DNA of 64,000 nt from Saccharopolyspora gloriosae (GTDB taxonomy: Bacteria > Actinomycetota > Actinomycetes > Mycobacteriales > Pseudonocardiaceae): NCBI RefSeq assembly GCF_014203325.1, contig NZ_JACHIV010000001.1:5395501-5459500 (forward strand). Direction: 5' to 3'. Made by a program: the position numbers and the translations under genes. Below, one piece after another: positions 7,858-18,286 of the stretch. The first letter of the stretch is position 1, and every line of letters starts with the position of its first letter. The notes beneath the pieces are model-generated. The model had not been told where the DNA came from and ran no database searches. It worked only from the letters and a program-made list of their open reading frames with translations.

Positions 7858-9351
7858 TCAATGGCGCCCGGTCGCCGCTTTGATCTCGAAGTCCGCCGGG
7901 TCGGCCTTGCGCGTCCGAAGCCAGTAGTTCCAGGTGAAACCGGGCCAGACCGTGCGGTTGACGCCGTTGACGTCCAGGTACCAGCTCTGGCATCCGCCCG
8001 AGGACCACACCGCGTCGGAGAGCTGGTGCTGGATCTTGCCGTTGAACTCGTCCTGCACGGATTGCCGCACATCGATCTGATCGACCTCACCGCGGTGAAT
8101 CGGCCGCAGGCAGCTCAGCACGTAGTTGATCTGCGACTCGATCATGAACACGACGGAGTTGTGCCCGAGGCCGGTGTTCGGGCCGAGCAGGAAGAACAGA
8201 TTGGGGAAACCGGACACGGTCATGCCCAGGTGGGCGTGCATCCCGTCCTTCCAGGTGTCCCGCAACTTCCGCCCGTTCCGCCCGATGATGTCGAGGTGGT
8301 CGAAGGCGTCGGTCACGTGGAACCCGGTGCCGAAGATGATGGCGTCGACCGGGTACTCCTCGCCGTCGCCGGTGACGACCGAATTCTCCTTGATCTCTGC
8401 GACACCGCTCGTGCGGAGGTCGACGTTCGGCCTGTTGAGCGCCGGGTAGTAATCGCTGGAGAGCAGAATCCGCTTGCACCCCATGGAGTACTTGGGCACG
8501 ACGGCCTCGCGCGTGTCGGGGTCCTGCACGACCCGGCGGATGTAGCGCTTGGCGAGGTGCTCGGAGATCTTGCCGAGCACCTTGCTGCGCAGCACCGCGA
8601 CCGAGCGGAACTCGAGGGTCCAGTAGACCGCGGTGCGCGCGACGCGCTGCAGGAACGGGACCCGGCGGAACCACTTCCGCACCTTCTCCGGGATCTCCCG
8701 GTCGGGCTTGGGCTGCACCCATGGGGGCGTCCGCTGGAACAGGTGCAGCCTGGACGCCTGCGCCGCCACCTTCGGCACGAACTGGATGGCGCTGGCGCCC
8801 GTTCCGACGACGGCGACCCGCTTGCCCTCCAGGTCGTAGTCGTGGTTCCACTTCGCCGAGTGGAAGACCTCGCCTTGGAAGCGCTCCAGCCCGTTCAGCT
8901 CCGGGTAGCTGGGAATGTGCAGCGCACCGACGCCGGAGACCAGTGCGCGACCGACGTAGGAGTCGCCGGAGGCCGTGGACACGCGCCAGGTGTGGGTGTC
9001 CTCGTCGTAGTCCGCGCCGGTGAACTCGACGCCGTAGCGGATGTGCTCGCGGATGCCGTACTTGTCGGCGCAGCGCTGGAGGTAGTCGGAGATCTCCTGC
9101 TGCTCGGCGAACAACCGGGACCAGTCCGGGTTCTGCTCGAACGAGAAGGAGTACATCAGCGACGGCACGTCGCACGCGCATCCGGGATAGGTGTTGTCGC
9201 GCCAGGTGCCGCCGAGGTCGTCGCTCTTCTCCAGCACGACGAAATCGTGGATGCCCGCTTCCTTGAGCTTGATCGCCGTGCCGAGTCCGGCGAATCCGGT
9301 GCCCACGATGACGACGGACGTGTCGTGCCGCTGCGGTGGCGCCTGTGCCAT
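7858..9351 (-). CDS. Flavin-dependent Baeyer-Villiger-type monooxygenase
   Basis: A 497-residue FAD/NADPH-dependent class B monooxygenase. A first Rossmann motif (VGTGFAGLG) lies at about residues 15-23, the Baeyer-Villiger fingerprint FxGxxxHxxxW appears as FQGEVFHSAKW, and a second nucleotide-binding motif (VGTGASAI) follows it. The length is normal for cyclohexanone- or steroid-type BVMOs and for EthA-like enzymes. The substrate is not predictable. The ATG at 9351 is preceded by GGGAGGG at ideal spacing, so longer upstream extensions are rejected. It is transcribed divergently from a TetR regulator, separated by two small dyads, and is its likely target. Confidence 0.9.
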   Translation of the reverse strand: MAQAPPQRHDTSVVIVGTGFAGLGTAIKLKEAGIHDFVVLEKSDDLGGTWRDNTYPGCACDVPSLMYSFSFEQNPDWSRLFAEQQEISDYLQRCADKYGIREHIRYGVEFTGADYDEDTHTWRVSTASGDSYVGRALVSGVGALHIPSYPELNGLERFQGEVFHSAKWNHDYDLEGKRVAVVGTGASAIQFVPKVAAQASRLHLFQRTPPWVQPKPDREIPEKVRKWFRRVPFLQRVARTAVYWTLEFRSVAVLRSKVLGKISEHLAKRYIRRVVQDPDTREAVVPKYSMGCKRILLSSDYYPALNRPNVDLRTSGVAEIKENSVVTGDGEEYPVDAIIFGTGFHVTDAFDHLDIIGRNGRKLRDTWKDGMHAHLGMTVSGFPNLFFLLGPNTGLGHNSVVFMIESQINYVLSCLRPIHRGEVDQIDVRQSVQDEFNGKIQHQLSDAVWSSGGCQSWYLDVNGVNRTVWPGFTWNYWLRTRKADPADFEIKAATGRH

Positions 9352-9390
9352 TCGAGCCCTCCCTGATGGACCACACCTTCCTACCTCAAA

Positions 9391-9413
9391 GTAGCCTACT
9401 ATGAGTAAGTTAC
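9391..9413. promoter_or_regulatory. Paired dyads, candidate TetR operator
   Basis: Two short palindromes, GTAG-C-CTAC (9391-9399) and GTAA-G-TTAC (9405-9413), sit in the 105-bp divergent region between the monooxygenase and tetR genes. The position is typical of an autoregulated TetR operator. Binding is inferred only from position and symmetry. Confidence 0.5.
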
Positions 9414-9456
9414 CTCCGGTAGGGTTCGTCGCGGCCATTCTCGGTAGGGTTGGATC

Positions 9457-10086
9457 GTGAATGTTGAGCAGGCCGCCGGGAACTCCGCGACGAACGGGCG
9501 ACGCAAGCGTCTCCCCAGGGCAGAGCGGGAACAGCAGATACTGGCCGTCGCCGAGCAGGTGTTCGCAACCAACAGCTACCAGGCCACCTCGATGGACGAC
9601 ATCGCCCACCGCGTCGGCCTGTCCAAGCCGATGCTCTACGAGTACTTCGGTTCGAAGGAAGGCCTCCTGGTCGCCTGCGTCGAACGCGCACGGCGGGAAC
9701 TGCTCGACGCCACCACCGAGGCGGCGGCCGGCGCGGCCGGGGACTCCGCCCAGCTGCTGCACGACTGCCTGCTCGCGTTCTTCCGCTTCAGCGATGACCA
9801 CGCCCAGTCCTGGGCGCTGCTGCGCAACGAGGCAGCCATCCCCGTCGCGACCGTGAACACCGAACTCGAAGCGACCCGGGAGCAGCAGACGGAGCTCACC
9901 GCCCGGCTGCTCGAGGCCAGCCGTCCCGAACTGGACCAGGTCCGCCTGGAGGCGTTCGCCGAATCGATCATCGGGGCGTGCGAGCGGCTGGCGATGTGGC
10001 GCGAGAAGCGGCCCGAGATCACCGCCGAGCACGCGACCCAGCACCTCATGGCCCTGATCAGCCCGAGCCTCATGCCGCAGGCCTGA
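9457..10086 (+). CDS. TetR-family transcriptional regulator
   Basis: A 209-residue repressor. The N-terminal helix-turn-helix (about residues 24-70) has the family pattern: ILAVAEQVFATNSYQATSMD, then IAHRVGLSKPMLYEYFGSKEGLL. The all-helical C-terminal half should bind a ligand and dimerise. It starts with GTG at 9457. It is divergent from the Baeyer-Villiger monooxygenase, with two dyads between the genes, so it probably represses that enzyme and itself. The ligand is unknown but would plausibly be the enzyme's substrate. Confidence 0.9.
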   Translation: MNVEQAAGNSATNGRRKRLPRAEREQQILAVAEQVFATNSYQATSMDDIAHRVGLSKPMLYEYFGSKEGLLVACVERARRELLDATTEAAAGAAGDSAQLLHDCLLAFFRFSDDHAQSWALLRNEAAIPVATVNTELEATREQQTELTARLLEASRPELDQVRLEAFAESIIGACERLAMWREKRPEITAEHATQHLMALISPSLMPQA

Positions 10087-10351
10087 ACAGGCCCCGCCTC
10101 CTCCGCCGCCCGCAGCACGAGCGGCCGAATACCACTCGATCGAGGGGCATCTCCACCCAAGGGATCAAGAGCGGTGTTCGGAGTGCCGATGTGGAGCGCG
10201 TTGATCGTCTGGCGTGGCACGTGGCTCCGCGCGACCCCGTCGGGTCGTCGACACCCGCACCGGACGGCCTCACCAGGTTCCCGTCCCGGCACCGCACCCC
10301 GGCGCCGGGCCGGGAACCGAGCCCCACTCGCGACACCAAGGAGAACTGATC

Positions 10352-11113
10352 TTGCGCCCCTGGACCACGCGCACGTTGCAAGCAGCCGTCGTGGCCGCGG
10401 GATTCGCCGCAGTCGGGGCCGGCACCGCCTCGGCAGCGCCAGGACCCGAACTCGTCAAGCCTGACCTTTCCTCGGTGCCCGACGACATCGGCGTCACCGT
10501 GCCGGTGGACGCCTGCCGCATGCAGGACGCTCCTGGTTTCAACAGCACCAAAGCCCCCTGCCTGGACGCACAGCTGCGCGCGGGCGTTCCGAACGTGGTC
10601 AAGCAGGTCGGCGCGAACATCGTCACCACCACGCACGGCATCGCCGGCGAGCTGCGCGACGGCGAACCGCTGCTGAGCGAAGGCAAGCCCGCCCGCATCA
10701 CCAGGCACATCGGCCAGGCGCGGCTGGACGTCGAAGACCTCACCAAGACCCGGCCGACCATCGGCGTCGCGGCGAACCCGCAGCACACCGGCATCGTCGA
10801 CAGGCACGCCCCCGACGGCAAGTTCCTCGACGCCGAGATCGGGCCGCGCCAGCCCGACCACCAAGGCGTCTCCGCCGGAGACACCTCCTTCGCCCTCGAC
10901 GCCGCGCACGGCTACACCGTGGGCCCCGTCGCCCGGCCCGAAGCGGTGCTCCAACACGACCTGCGCGGCGGGAACCTGCCGAAGGTCGGCGATGTCGTGC
11001 CCGCCGCCGGCAAGGTGGCCGACATGACCAAGGCGGACGAGCTCACCGCCGTACCCGGTCAGATCGTGCACAACGTCGCCACCGGGCTGCCGCAGATCCC
11101 CGCGCAGCGGTGA
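10352..11113 (+). CDS. Secreted protein of unknown function
   Basis: A 253-residue exported protein. TTG at 10352 is chosen because AAGGAG lies 8-9 nt upstream and it begins a typical signal peptide: basic WTTRT region, hydrophobic core of Ala/Val, and a likely Ala-Ser-Ala cleavage near residue 28. The mature protein has only two cysteines, close together (VDACRMQD and KAPCLD), suggesting one disulfide. The rest is hydrophilic and rich in His, Asp, Gly and Pro with no motif I recognise. A strong terminator follows. It appears monocistronic. Confidence 0.75.
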   Translation: MRPWTTRTLQAAVVAAGFAAVGAGTASAAPGPELVKPDLSSVPDDIGVTVPVDACRMQDAPGFNSTKAPCLDAQLRAGVPNVVKQVGANIVTTTHGIAGELRDGEPLLSEGKPARITRHIGQARLDVEDLTKTRPTIGVAANPQHTGIVDRHAPDGKFLDAEIGPRQPDHQGVSAGDTSFALDAAHGYTVGPVARPEAVLQHDLRGGNLPKVGDVVPAAGKVADMTKADELTAVPGQIVHNVATGLPQIPAQR

Positions 11114-11147
11114 TCCCTCCAGCGGAGGCTCGATAAGCGCACCGCCC

Positions 11148-11185
11148 AGAAGGGGCGCCGGACCACGTGGTCCGGCGCCCCTTCT
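11148..11185. terminator. Hairpin terminator after the secreted-protein gene
   Basis: A perfect 19-bp stem built from AGAAGGGGCGCCGGACCAC and its complement, with no unpaired loop in the DNA. It lies 35 bp after the stop codon and before the convergent fadB gene. Confidence 0.8.
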
Positions 11186-11201
11186 TCATGCCCGGGTCGG
11201 T

Positions 11202-11254
11202 GCGAGGAAGGGAACCTTTCTGTCACCGGTGACAGGAAAGCGACCTTCCTGTCA
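11202..11254. repeat. 29-bp repeat family, pair whose second half is degenerate and contains the fadB stop
   Basis: The left unit is canonical. The right unit has AGCGACC where GGTTCCC is usual. The TGA stop codon of fadB (11252-11254) lies in the last bases of the right unit. Confidence 0.8.
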
Positions 11255-13468
11255 TGCCGCGGTGGAGTTGACGATTTCGTCGTCGGGCTCGCCGAGTGCG
11301 AACGGCTCGCCGGCCTCGGCGCGGCGCACCAGGGATTCCGGCGGGGTGAAGCGCTGCCCGTAGTTGTCGGCGAGCTCCTTCGCCCGCTCGACGAAACCGG
11401 CGAGGCCACCGGCGTAGCCGTTCATGTACTGCACCACTCCCCCGCTCCACGCCGGGAAGCCGATGCCGAAGATCGACCCGATGTTGGCGTCCGGAACGGA
11501 CCGCAGCACGCCTTCGTCCAAGCACCGCACGGTCTCGATGGCCTGGATGAACAGCAACCGCTCGGTGAGGTCGACGAGCGCGACCTTCGTCGGGTCGACG
11601 CTGCCCGCTCCCAGCCGATCGACCAGTCCGGACCACAGCCCGCCGCGCACACCGTCGGTGTACTCGTAGAACCCGGCACCGCCCGAGCGTCCGGGCCGCT
11701 CGAACTCCTCGACCATGCGGTCGAGGATCTCGTCGGCGGGATGCGGGGTCCAGGTCCCACCGGCTTCCTCGATGGCCCGCTTCGTCTCCTCCCGGATCTT
11801 GCGCGGGAGGGTCAGGGTGAGCTCGTCGAACAGCTGCAGGACCGGCGCGGGGAACCCGGCCTGGTTCGACGCCTGCTCGATCGTCGCGGGGTGGATGCCC
11901 TCGCCGAGCATCGACACGCCCTCGTGCAGGAAGGTCCCGATGACGCGGCTGGTGAAGAACCCGCGGCTGTCGTTGACGACGATCGGCGTCTTCTTGATCT
12001 GTTGCACCACGTCGAACGCCCTGGCCAGCGCGCGCTCGTTGGTCTGCTCGCCGCAGATGATCTCCACGAGCGGCATCTTGTCGACCGGGGAGAAGAAGTG
12101 CAGCCCGATGAAGTCCTCGCGGCGCCGCACGCCCTCGGCGAGCGAGGTGATCGGCAGCGTCGAGGTGTTCGAGGCGATCAGCGCGTCGCCGTCGATGACG
12201 TCCTCGATCTCGCTGTACACCTGGTGCTTGAGCCTGGTGTCCTCGAAGACGGCTTCGATGACCAGGTCGCAGCCGCTGAGCTGGTCGTTCTGGTCGGTCG
12301 CGGTGATGCGGGCGAGCACCTCGTCCCGCTCGGCCGCGGTGCTGCGGCCCTTGTCCACGGCCTTGCCGAGGATCTTCTCCGAGTAGGCCTTGCCCTTCTC
12401 GGCGGCGGCGAGGGAGATGTCCTTGAGCACCACCTGCATGCCGGCCTTCGCGCAGACGTAGGCGATGCCCGCGCCCATCATGCCGCCACCGAGCACGGCG
12501 ACCTTGCTCGCCTTCCACCGCTCGATGCCGTCGGGTCGGCTGCCGCCGGAGTTGATGTGCTGGAGGTCGAAGAAGAAGGCCTTGCTCATGTTCTTCGCCG
12601 TCTGGCCGCTGGCCAGGTCCACGAAGTAGCGGCCTTCGATCTCGAGCGCGGTGTCGAAGTCGACCTGGGCGCCTTCGACCGCCGCGGCGAGGATGTTCTT
12701 CGGCGCGGGCATCGGCGCGCCCTTGAGCTGCTTGCGCAGGTTCGCCGGGAACGCCGGCAGGTTCGCGGCGAACTTCGGGTTCGACGGGGTGCCGCCGGGG
12801 ATCTTGTAGCCCTTCTGATCCCAGGGCTGCACGGCCTGCGGGTTGGCCTTGATCCACTCCTTCGCGCGGTTCAGCAGCGCGTCGGCGTCCTCCACGACCT
12901 CGTCGATCAGGCCGAGCTCGCGTGCCTTCTCCGGGCGCAGCCGCTGGCCCTGGGTGAGGACCTTGAGCAGTGCGTCGGCGATGCCGAGCATGCGGACGGT
13001 GCGGACGACGCCGCCCGCGCCGGGCAGCAGCCCCAGGGTCACTTCGGGCAGGCCGAAGCGGGTCTTCGCGCCGTTGAGCGCGATGCGGTGGTGGCAGGCC
13101 AGCGCGATTTCGAGCCCGCCGCCGAGCGCGGTGCCGTTGAGCGCGGCGACGACCGGCACGCCGAGCGTCTCCAGGGCGCGCAGTTGCCGCTTGGTCGTGG
13201 CGCTGACCTCGGCGAACTCTTCGACGTTCTCCGGGCGCACCCGCACCAGGTCACGCAGGTCGCCGCCGGCGAAGAAGGTGCTCTTCGCCGAGGTGAGCAC
13301 CACGCCGGTGATCTTGTCGCGTTCGTCCTGGAGGCGCTGCAGCGTCTCTTCCATCGACCGCACGTAGCGGTCGTTCATCGTGTTCGCCTGCTGCTGGGGG
13401 TCGTCGAGGGTCAGCACGACGATGCCGTCGGCGTCCTGGTCCCAGCGAATGGTGCTCTGATCGCTCAT
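11252..13468 (-). CDS. fadB: Fatty-acid oxidation multifunctional protein (enoyl-CoA hydratase/3-hydroxyacyl-CoA dehydrogenase)
   Basis: A 738-residue alpha subunit of the beta-oxidation complex. The N-terminal crotonase domain (about 1-200) has both acid/base glutamates, in GGGLEIALA and LPEVTLGLLPGAGG. A linker leads to the NAD-binding dehydrogenase domain, beginning with VLGGGMMGAGIAY and containing the catalytic His in GLHFFSPVDKMPLVE; two C-terminal 3HCDH domains follow. It converts enoyl-CoA to 3-ketoacyl-CoA. The start is ATG at 13468. It lies directly downstream of fadA in the same direction, with a 143-bp gap holding a repeat pair. The arrangement matches mycobacterial fadA/fadB. Confidence 0.93.
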   Translation of the reverse strand: MSDQSTIRWDQDADGIVVLTLDDPQQQANTMNDRYVRSMEETLQRLQDERDKITGVVLTSAKSTFFAGGDLRDLVRVRPENVEEFAEVSATTKRQLRALETLGVPVVAALNGTALGGGLEIALACHHRIALNGAKTRFGLPEVTLGLLPGAGGVVRTVRMLGIADALLKVLTQGQRLRPEKARELGLIDEVVEDADALLNRAKEWIKANPQAVQPWDQKGYKIPGGTPSNPKFAANLPAFPANLRKQLKGAPMPAPKNILAAAVEGAQVDFDTALEIEGRYFVDLASGQTAKNMSKAFFFDLQHINSGGSRPDGIERWKASKVAVLGGGMMGAGIAYVCAKAGMQVVLKDISLAAAEKGKAYSEKILGKAVDKGRSTAAERDEVLARITATDQNDQLSGCDLVIEAVFEDTRLKHQVYSEIEDVIDGDALIASNTSTLPITSLAEGVRRREDFIGLHFFSPVDKMPLVEIICGEQTNERALARAFDVVQQIKKTPIVVNDSRGFFTSRVIGTFLHEGVSMLGEGIHPATIEQASNQAGFPAPVLQLFDELTLTLPRKIREETKRAIEEAGGTWTPHPADEILDRMVEEFERPGRSGGAGFYEYTDGVRGGLWSGLVDRLGAGSVDPTKVALVDLTERLLFIQAIETVRCLDEGVLRSVPDANIGSIFGIGFPAWSGGVVQYMNGYAGGLAGFVERAKELADNYGQRFTPPESLVRRAEAGEPFALGEPDDEIVNSTAA

Positions 13469-13522
13469 CGCGGAAATGTCCTTCGTGGTTCACGAGCGCC
13501 CGGCACGAGCTGCGGCGGTGGT

Positions 13523-13574
13523 GCGAGCAAGGGAACCTTTCTGTCACCGGTGACAGGATGGTTCCCTTCCTCGC
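13523..13574. repeat. 29-bp repeat pair inside the fadA-fadB intergenic gap
   Basis: Head-to-head pair around a CACCGGTG centre. It lies between two genes that would be expected to form one transcript, so the RNA would carry a long hairpin between fadA and fadB. Confidence 0.9.
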
Positions 13575-13611
13575 GGCGCAGCGGCCGGTGCGGCTTCGAT
13601 CCGGGGTGGGG

Positions 13612-14826
<1,215 letters not shown>

Positions 14827-14869
14827 GGGCGACGTGCCTCCTCGTTGCGGCCTAGTACTCCACCCAGAG

Positions 14870-14890
14870 TGTGACACCAACACTGTCACA
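14870..14890. promoter_or_regulatory. Inverted-repeat operator upstream of fadA
   Basis: A perfect inverted repeat, TGTGACA-N7-TGTCACA, 44 bp upstream of the fadA start codon. The same architecture recurs at 26384-26404 between a MerR-family regulator and the racemase operon. Confidence 0.65.
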
Positions 14891-14906
14891 GTCAATGCCC
14901 GTCGGT

Positions 14907-15040
14907 GCGAGGAAGGGAACTTTCCTGCCACCGGTGACAGAAAGGTTCCCTTCCTCGCAGCCGGAAGGGCGTGCAACGTGCGCCTCGGTGACCGGAAGGT
15001 TCCCTTCCTCGCCTCGGTGACAGAAAGGTTCCCTTGCTCA
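14907..15040. repeat. 29-bp repeat family, one pair plus two direct units overlapping the permease stop
   Basis: A head-to-head pair occupies 14907-14958. Two units in the reverse direction begin at about 14988 and 15017, 29 bp apart. The last one runs into the stop codon of the permease gene (15038-15040). Confidence 0.88.
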
Positions 15041-16627
15041 CATCACGGTCATCCAGGACAGGACCGGGGTCGCTTGCAGGGCGATGAGGGCGCACATCAG
15101 CAGGAGGAAGCCGAGGCTGAACGGGAGGACTCGACGGAAGAGGTCGCCCTCGCGCCCGGCCATGCCGACGGCTCCGGCGGCGATCGCCAGGTTCTGCGGC
15201 GAGATCATCTTGCCGAGCACCCCGCCCGAGCCGTTGGCGGCGGCGGCCAGCATCGGATCGATCCCCGCCTGTTCGGCCGCGGTGACCTGCAGCGCGCCGA
15301 ACAGCGAGTTGGACGAGGTGTCCGAGCCGGTGACGGCGACGCCCAGCCACCCGAGGATCGGCGAGAGGAAGGCGAACAACCCACCGGTGGCCGCCATCCA
15401 GGTGCCGAGCGTCGCGGTCTGTCCGGAGGTGTTCATGACGTAGGCGATGGCGAGCACGGTCATCACCGTCACGATCGCCCAGGCGAGCTGCCGGTAGGTC
15501 GCGGCGTAGCGGCCGAGGGCGGCGCGCGCGCTGATGCCGATCACGGGGATGGTGAGCAGTCCCGCGATCAGCAGCAGCGAGCCCGCTCCGGACAGCCAGT
15601 TGAACTTGAACTCGGTGAGCGAGAGCGCTTCACCGCCGGCATCGCGGATGTCGAGTCCGGGCCAGTTGAACTTGAGCGTGACGGCGTCGAGCAGGTCGGC
15701 GATCGGTCCCAGCTGGGCGACGACGAACACCGCGATGATGATCAGGTAGGGCGCGTAGGCGCGCAGCACCTCCGCTCGGCTGCCCGCGGGTTCGGAGGTG
15801 GGCGGTTCGGCGCCGCGCGGGGTCCACACCCGCATCAGCAGCACCGTCGCTCCCGCCGCCAGGAGCGCGGCGATGATGTCGGTCAGCGGGACGGAGACGT
15901 AGTTGGACGCCGCGAACTGGGCGACGGCGAAGGTGATCCCGCAGGTGAGGGTCGCCGGCAGGGTCTCCCGGACGCCGCGCACGCCGTCGATGATGCCGAC
16001 GAGGACCATCGGCACGAACAGCGCGAGCAGCGGGGTCTGCCTCCCGGTCATGGCGCCGAGGTCGGCCAGCGGCAGCTCGGTGACGCTCGCCAGCGTCACC
16101 AGCGGCGAAGCGAGAGCTCCGTAGGCGACGGGCGCGGTGTTGGCGACCAACGCGACGACGGCCGACGTCATCGGGCTGATGCCGAGCGCCAGCAGCATCA
16201 CCGTGGTGATCGCGACCGGTGTGCCGAAGCCGGCGAGGGCTTCGAGCAGCGCGCCGAAGCAGAACGCGATGATCATGGCTTGGATCCGGCGGTCGCCGCT
16301 GATCCTGGAGAAGCTGCGTTGCAGCACGTCGAAATGCCCGGTCGTAACGGTCATCTGGTAGATCCAGATGGCGTTGATGACGATCCACAGGATCGGGAAG
16401 AAGCCGAACGCCGCCCCGAGCGTCGCCGACAGCAGCGCCTGGTCCACGGGCATCGGGTAGACGAACATCGCGATCGCGAGCGCGACGGCCAGCGCGATGA
16501 GCGAGGCCTTCCACGCCGTCATGCGCACGAGGCCCAGCAGGGCGAACAGCACGAGCAACGGCAGTGCCGCCGCTACCGCGCTCCAGCCGAGCGAACCGAA
16601 CAACGGGGCCAGGATCTGTTGGTACAC
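15038..16627 (-). CDS. lctP: L-lactate/glycolate permease (LctP family)
   Basis: A 529-residue polytopic transporter of the LctP/GlcA family that imports lactate or glycolate with protons. About 13 hydrophobic segments are visible. Family stretches include [32 protein letters not shown] and, near the C-terminus, [14 protein letters not shown] and [16 protein letters not shown]. The GTG at 16627 has AAAGGAG 5 nt upstream. It follows glcD-glcE-glcF on the same strand after a 328-bp gap with repeat units, which points to uptake of the substrate oxidised by those genes. Lactate versus glycolate specificity cannot be told. Confidence 0.88.
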   Translation of the reverse strand: MYQQILAPLFGSLGWSAVAAALPLLVLFALLGLVRMTAWKASLIALAVALAIAMFVYPMPVDQALLSATLGAAFGFFPILWIVINAIWIYQMTVTTGHFDVLQRSFSRISGDRRIQAMIIAFCFGALLEALAGFGTPVAITTVMLLALGISPMTSAVVALVANTAPVAYGALASPLVTLASVTELPLADLGAMTGRQTPLLALFVPMVLVGIIDGVRGVRETLPATLTCGITFAVAQFAASNYVSVPLTDIIAALLAAGATVLLMRVWTPRGAEPPTSEPAGSRAEVLRAYAPYLIIIAVFVVAQLGPIADLLDAVTLKFNWPGLDIRDAGGEALSLTEFKFNWLSGAGSLLLIAGLLTIPVIGISARAALGRYAATYRQLAWAIVTVMTVLAIAYVMNTSGQTATLGTWMAATGGLFAFLSPILGWLGVAVTGSDTSSNSLFGALQVTAAEQAGIDPMLAAAANGSGGVLGKMISPQNLAIAAGAVGMAGREGDLFRRVLPFSLGFLLLMCALIALQATPVLSWMTVM

Positions 16628-16825
16628 GACCACTCCTTTGTGGCGGAGACCCGACGTGTCGAGACGGCGACGATAACCGCGCGTGGGCACGTCCGGTAGT
16701 GCTGACCAGACGCCGCGGAGGGGTTCACCCGGCGCCTTGACCGGCTTCGTCCCCACTGGACTCGCGACCGCTGCCGGCCCGCTTGGAGAAGCCCGTCGAG
16801 CGGGCCCACGCGTTCGCCCACTGGT

Positions 16826-16950
16826 GCGAGGAAGGGAACCTTCCTGTCACCAGTGCGAGCAAGGGAACCTTTCTGTCACCGATGCATAAGAGGGACCCTC
16901 GCTCGGCCGGGGCTCATCGGACTCGGCGAGGAAGGGAACCTTCCTGTCAC
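16826..16950. repeat. 29-bp repeat family, two direct units plus one single unit
   Basis: Units begin at 16826 and 16855 (29 bp apart) and at 16926. They lie in the gap between glcF and lctP; the third ends 5 bp before the glcF stop. The 45 bp between the second and third units contain no recognisable unit. Confidence 0.85.
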
Positions 16951-16954
16951 GCGG

Positions 16955-18286
16955 TCAGGTGTGCAGGAGGGTGTCGACTGCTTCGCCGCGGATCGAGGCG
17001 TCGAGCACTTGCACGGTGTGGGCCATCGGGAGCGCTTCGCCGCGTCGTTCGAGCGCGGCGCGGATCTGCATGGAGCAGCCGGGGTTGGCGGTGACGAGCA
17101 GGTCGGCCCGGGTGTCCTGGACGTGGGCGGCTTTGCGGTCGCCGAGTTCCTGGGCGGCTTCGGGCTGCAGCAGGTTGTAGATCCCGGCCGAGCCGCAGCA
17201 CAGTTCGCCGCGGTTGATCTCGCGGAGTTCGAGGCCGGGGATGCCGCGGAGCAGGTCGCGCGGCTGGGAGCGGATGCCTTGGCCGTGGCTGAGGTGGCAG
17301 GCGTCGTGGTAGGCGATGGCGGCGGGCAGGGGGTGGCGGGTGGCGGTGGGGCCGAGTTCGGTGAGCAGTTCGGCGATGTCGCGCACCTTGGCGGCGAACC
17401 GTTCGGCTTTGGCGGCGTAGTGCGGGTCGTCGCGCAGCAGCTGCGGGTATTCCTTGAGGGTGGATCCGCAGCCCGCCGAGTTGATCACGATGTGGTCCAC
17501 GCGGGACTCGTCGAAGGTGTCGAGCAGGGTCCGTGCGAACGCCACGGCTTCCTCTTCGCGGCCGGAGTGTTCGCTGAGCGCTCCGCAGCATCCTTGCGCG
17601 GGCGGGATGACTACGTCGCAGCCTTCGGCGGCGAGCACGCGGGCGGTGGCGGCGTTGACGTCGGGGAAGAAGGCGCTCTGCACGCAGCCGGTGATCATGC
17701 CGACGGTGGCGCGGCGGGCTCCTCGCGCGGGCACCCGGTGGCCGAGCCGGGGGGCCCGGTTGATCGGCGGCGCGAGCGATTCCATGGTGCGCAGGTGCGG
17801 CGGCAGCGCGGCGGTGATGCCGGTGCGCCGCAGCAGTGCGCCGAGGCGGAGGCGTTGGTAGAGGGCGAGGGGGCCGCGCATCGCGCGGAGCCTGCGCGGG
17901 TAGGGGAACACCGTGAAGATCGCGGTGCGCAGCAGCTTCTCCCACCGGCTCCGGGTGTGGTTGCGTTCGATCTGGGCGCGGGTCTCGTTGATGAGGGTGC
18001 CGTAGCGCACCCCGGAGGGGCAGGCGCTGACGCAGGCCATGCAGCCGAGGCAGGCGTCCATGTGACCGACCATGGTGTCGGTCATGGGTTCGCCTTCGAG
18101 CCCTTCCTTCATGAGGTAGATCCGCCCGCGCGGCGAGTCCATCTCCTCGCCCCACAGGTCGTAGGTGGGGCAGCTGGGCAGGCAGAATCCGCAGTGGACG
18201 CAGTCATCGATGAGTTCGCGCTGCGGCGGGTGCTGCGCGTCGAACGCGCCGCTGCGCAGCAGGTCGTGCGGTGGGGTGTCGCTCAT
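16955..18286 (-). CDS. glcF: Glycolate oxidase iron-sulfur subunit
   Basis: A 443-residue Fe-S subunit. The N-terminal ferredoxin-like region has two 4Fe-4S motifs, CVHCGFCLPSCP (about 29-40) and CLGCMACVSACP. Two CCG domains follow, with GCCGALSEH and ELCCGSAG, as in GlcF and LutA-like proteins. It would transfer electrons from the GlcD/GlcE flavoproteins towards the membrane quinone pool. The ATG at 18286 overlaps the glcE stop codon (TGATG), indicating translational coupling. The length is normal. Confidence 0.9.
   Translation of the reverse strand: MSDTPPHDLLRSGAFDAQHPPQRELIDDCVHCGFCLPSCPTYDLWGEEMDSPRGRIYLMKEGLEGEPMTDTMVGHMDACLGCMACVSACPSGVRYGTLINETRAQIERNHTRSRWEKLLRTAIFTVFPYPRRLRAMRGPLALYQRLRLGALLRRTGITAALPPHLRTMESLAPPINRAPRLGHRVPARGARRATVGMITGCVQSAFFPDVNAATARVLAAEGCDVVIPPAQGCCGALSEHSGREEEAVAFARTLLDTFDESRVDHIVINSAGCGSTLKEYPQLLRDDPHYAAKAERFAAKVRDIAELLTELGPTATRHPLPAAIAYHDACHLSHGQGIRSQPRDLLRGIPGLELREINRGELCCGSAGIYNLLQPEAAQELGDRKAAHVQDTRADLLVTANPGCSMQIRAALERRGEALPMAHTVQVLDASIRGEAVDTLLHT

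Noticed and set aside
9352-10044. Long N-terminal extension of the monooxygenase across the tetR gene
   Set aside because: A GGGAGGG ribosome-binding site precedes the ATG at 9351, the Rossmann motif begins soon after, and the extension is antisense to a clear TetR gene.
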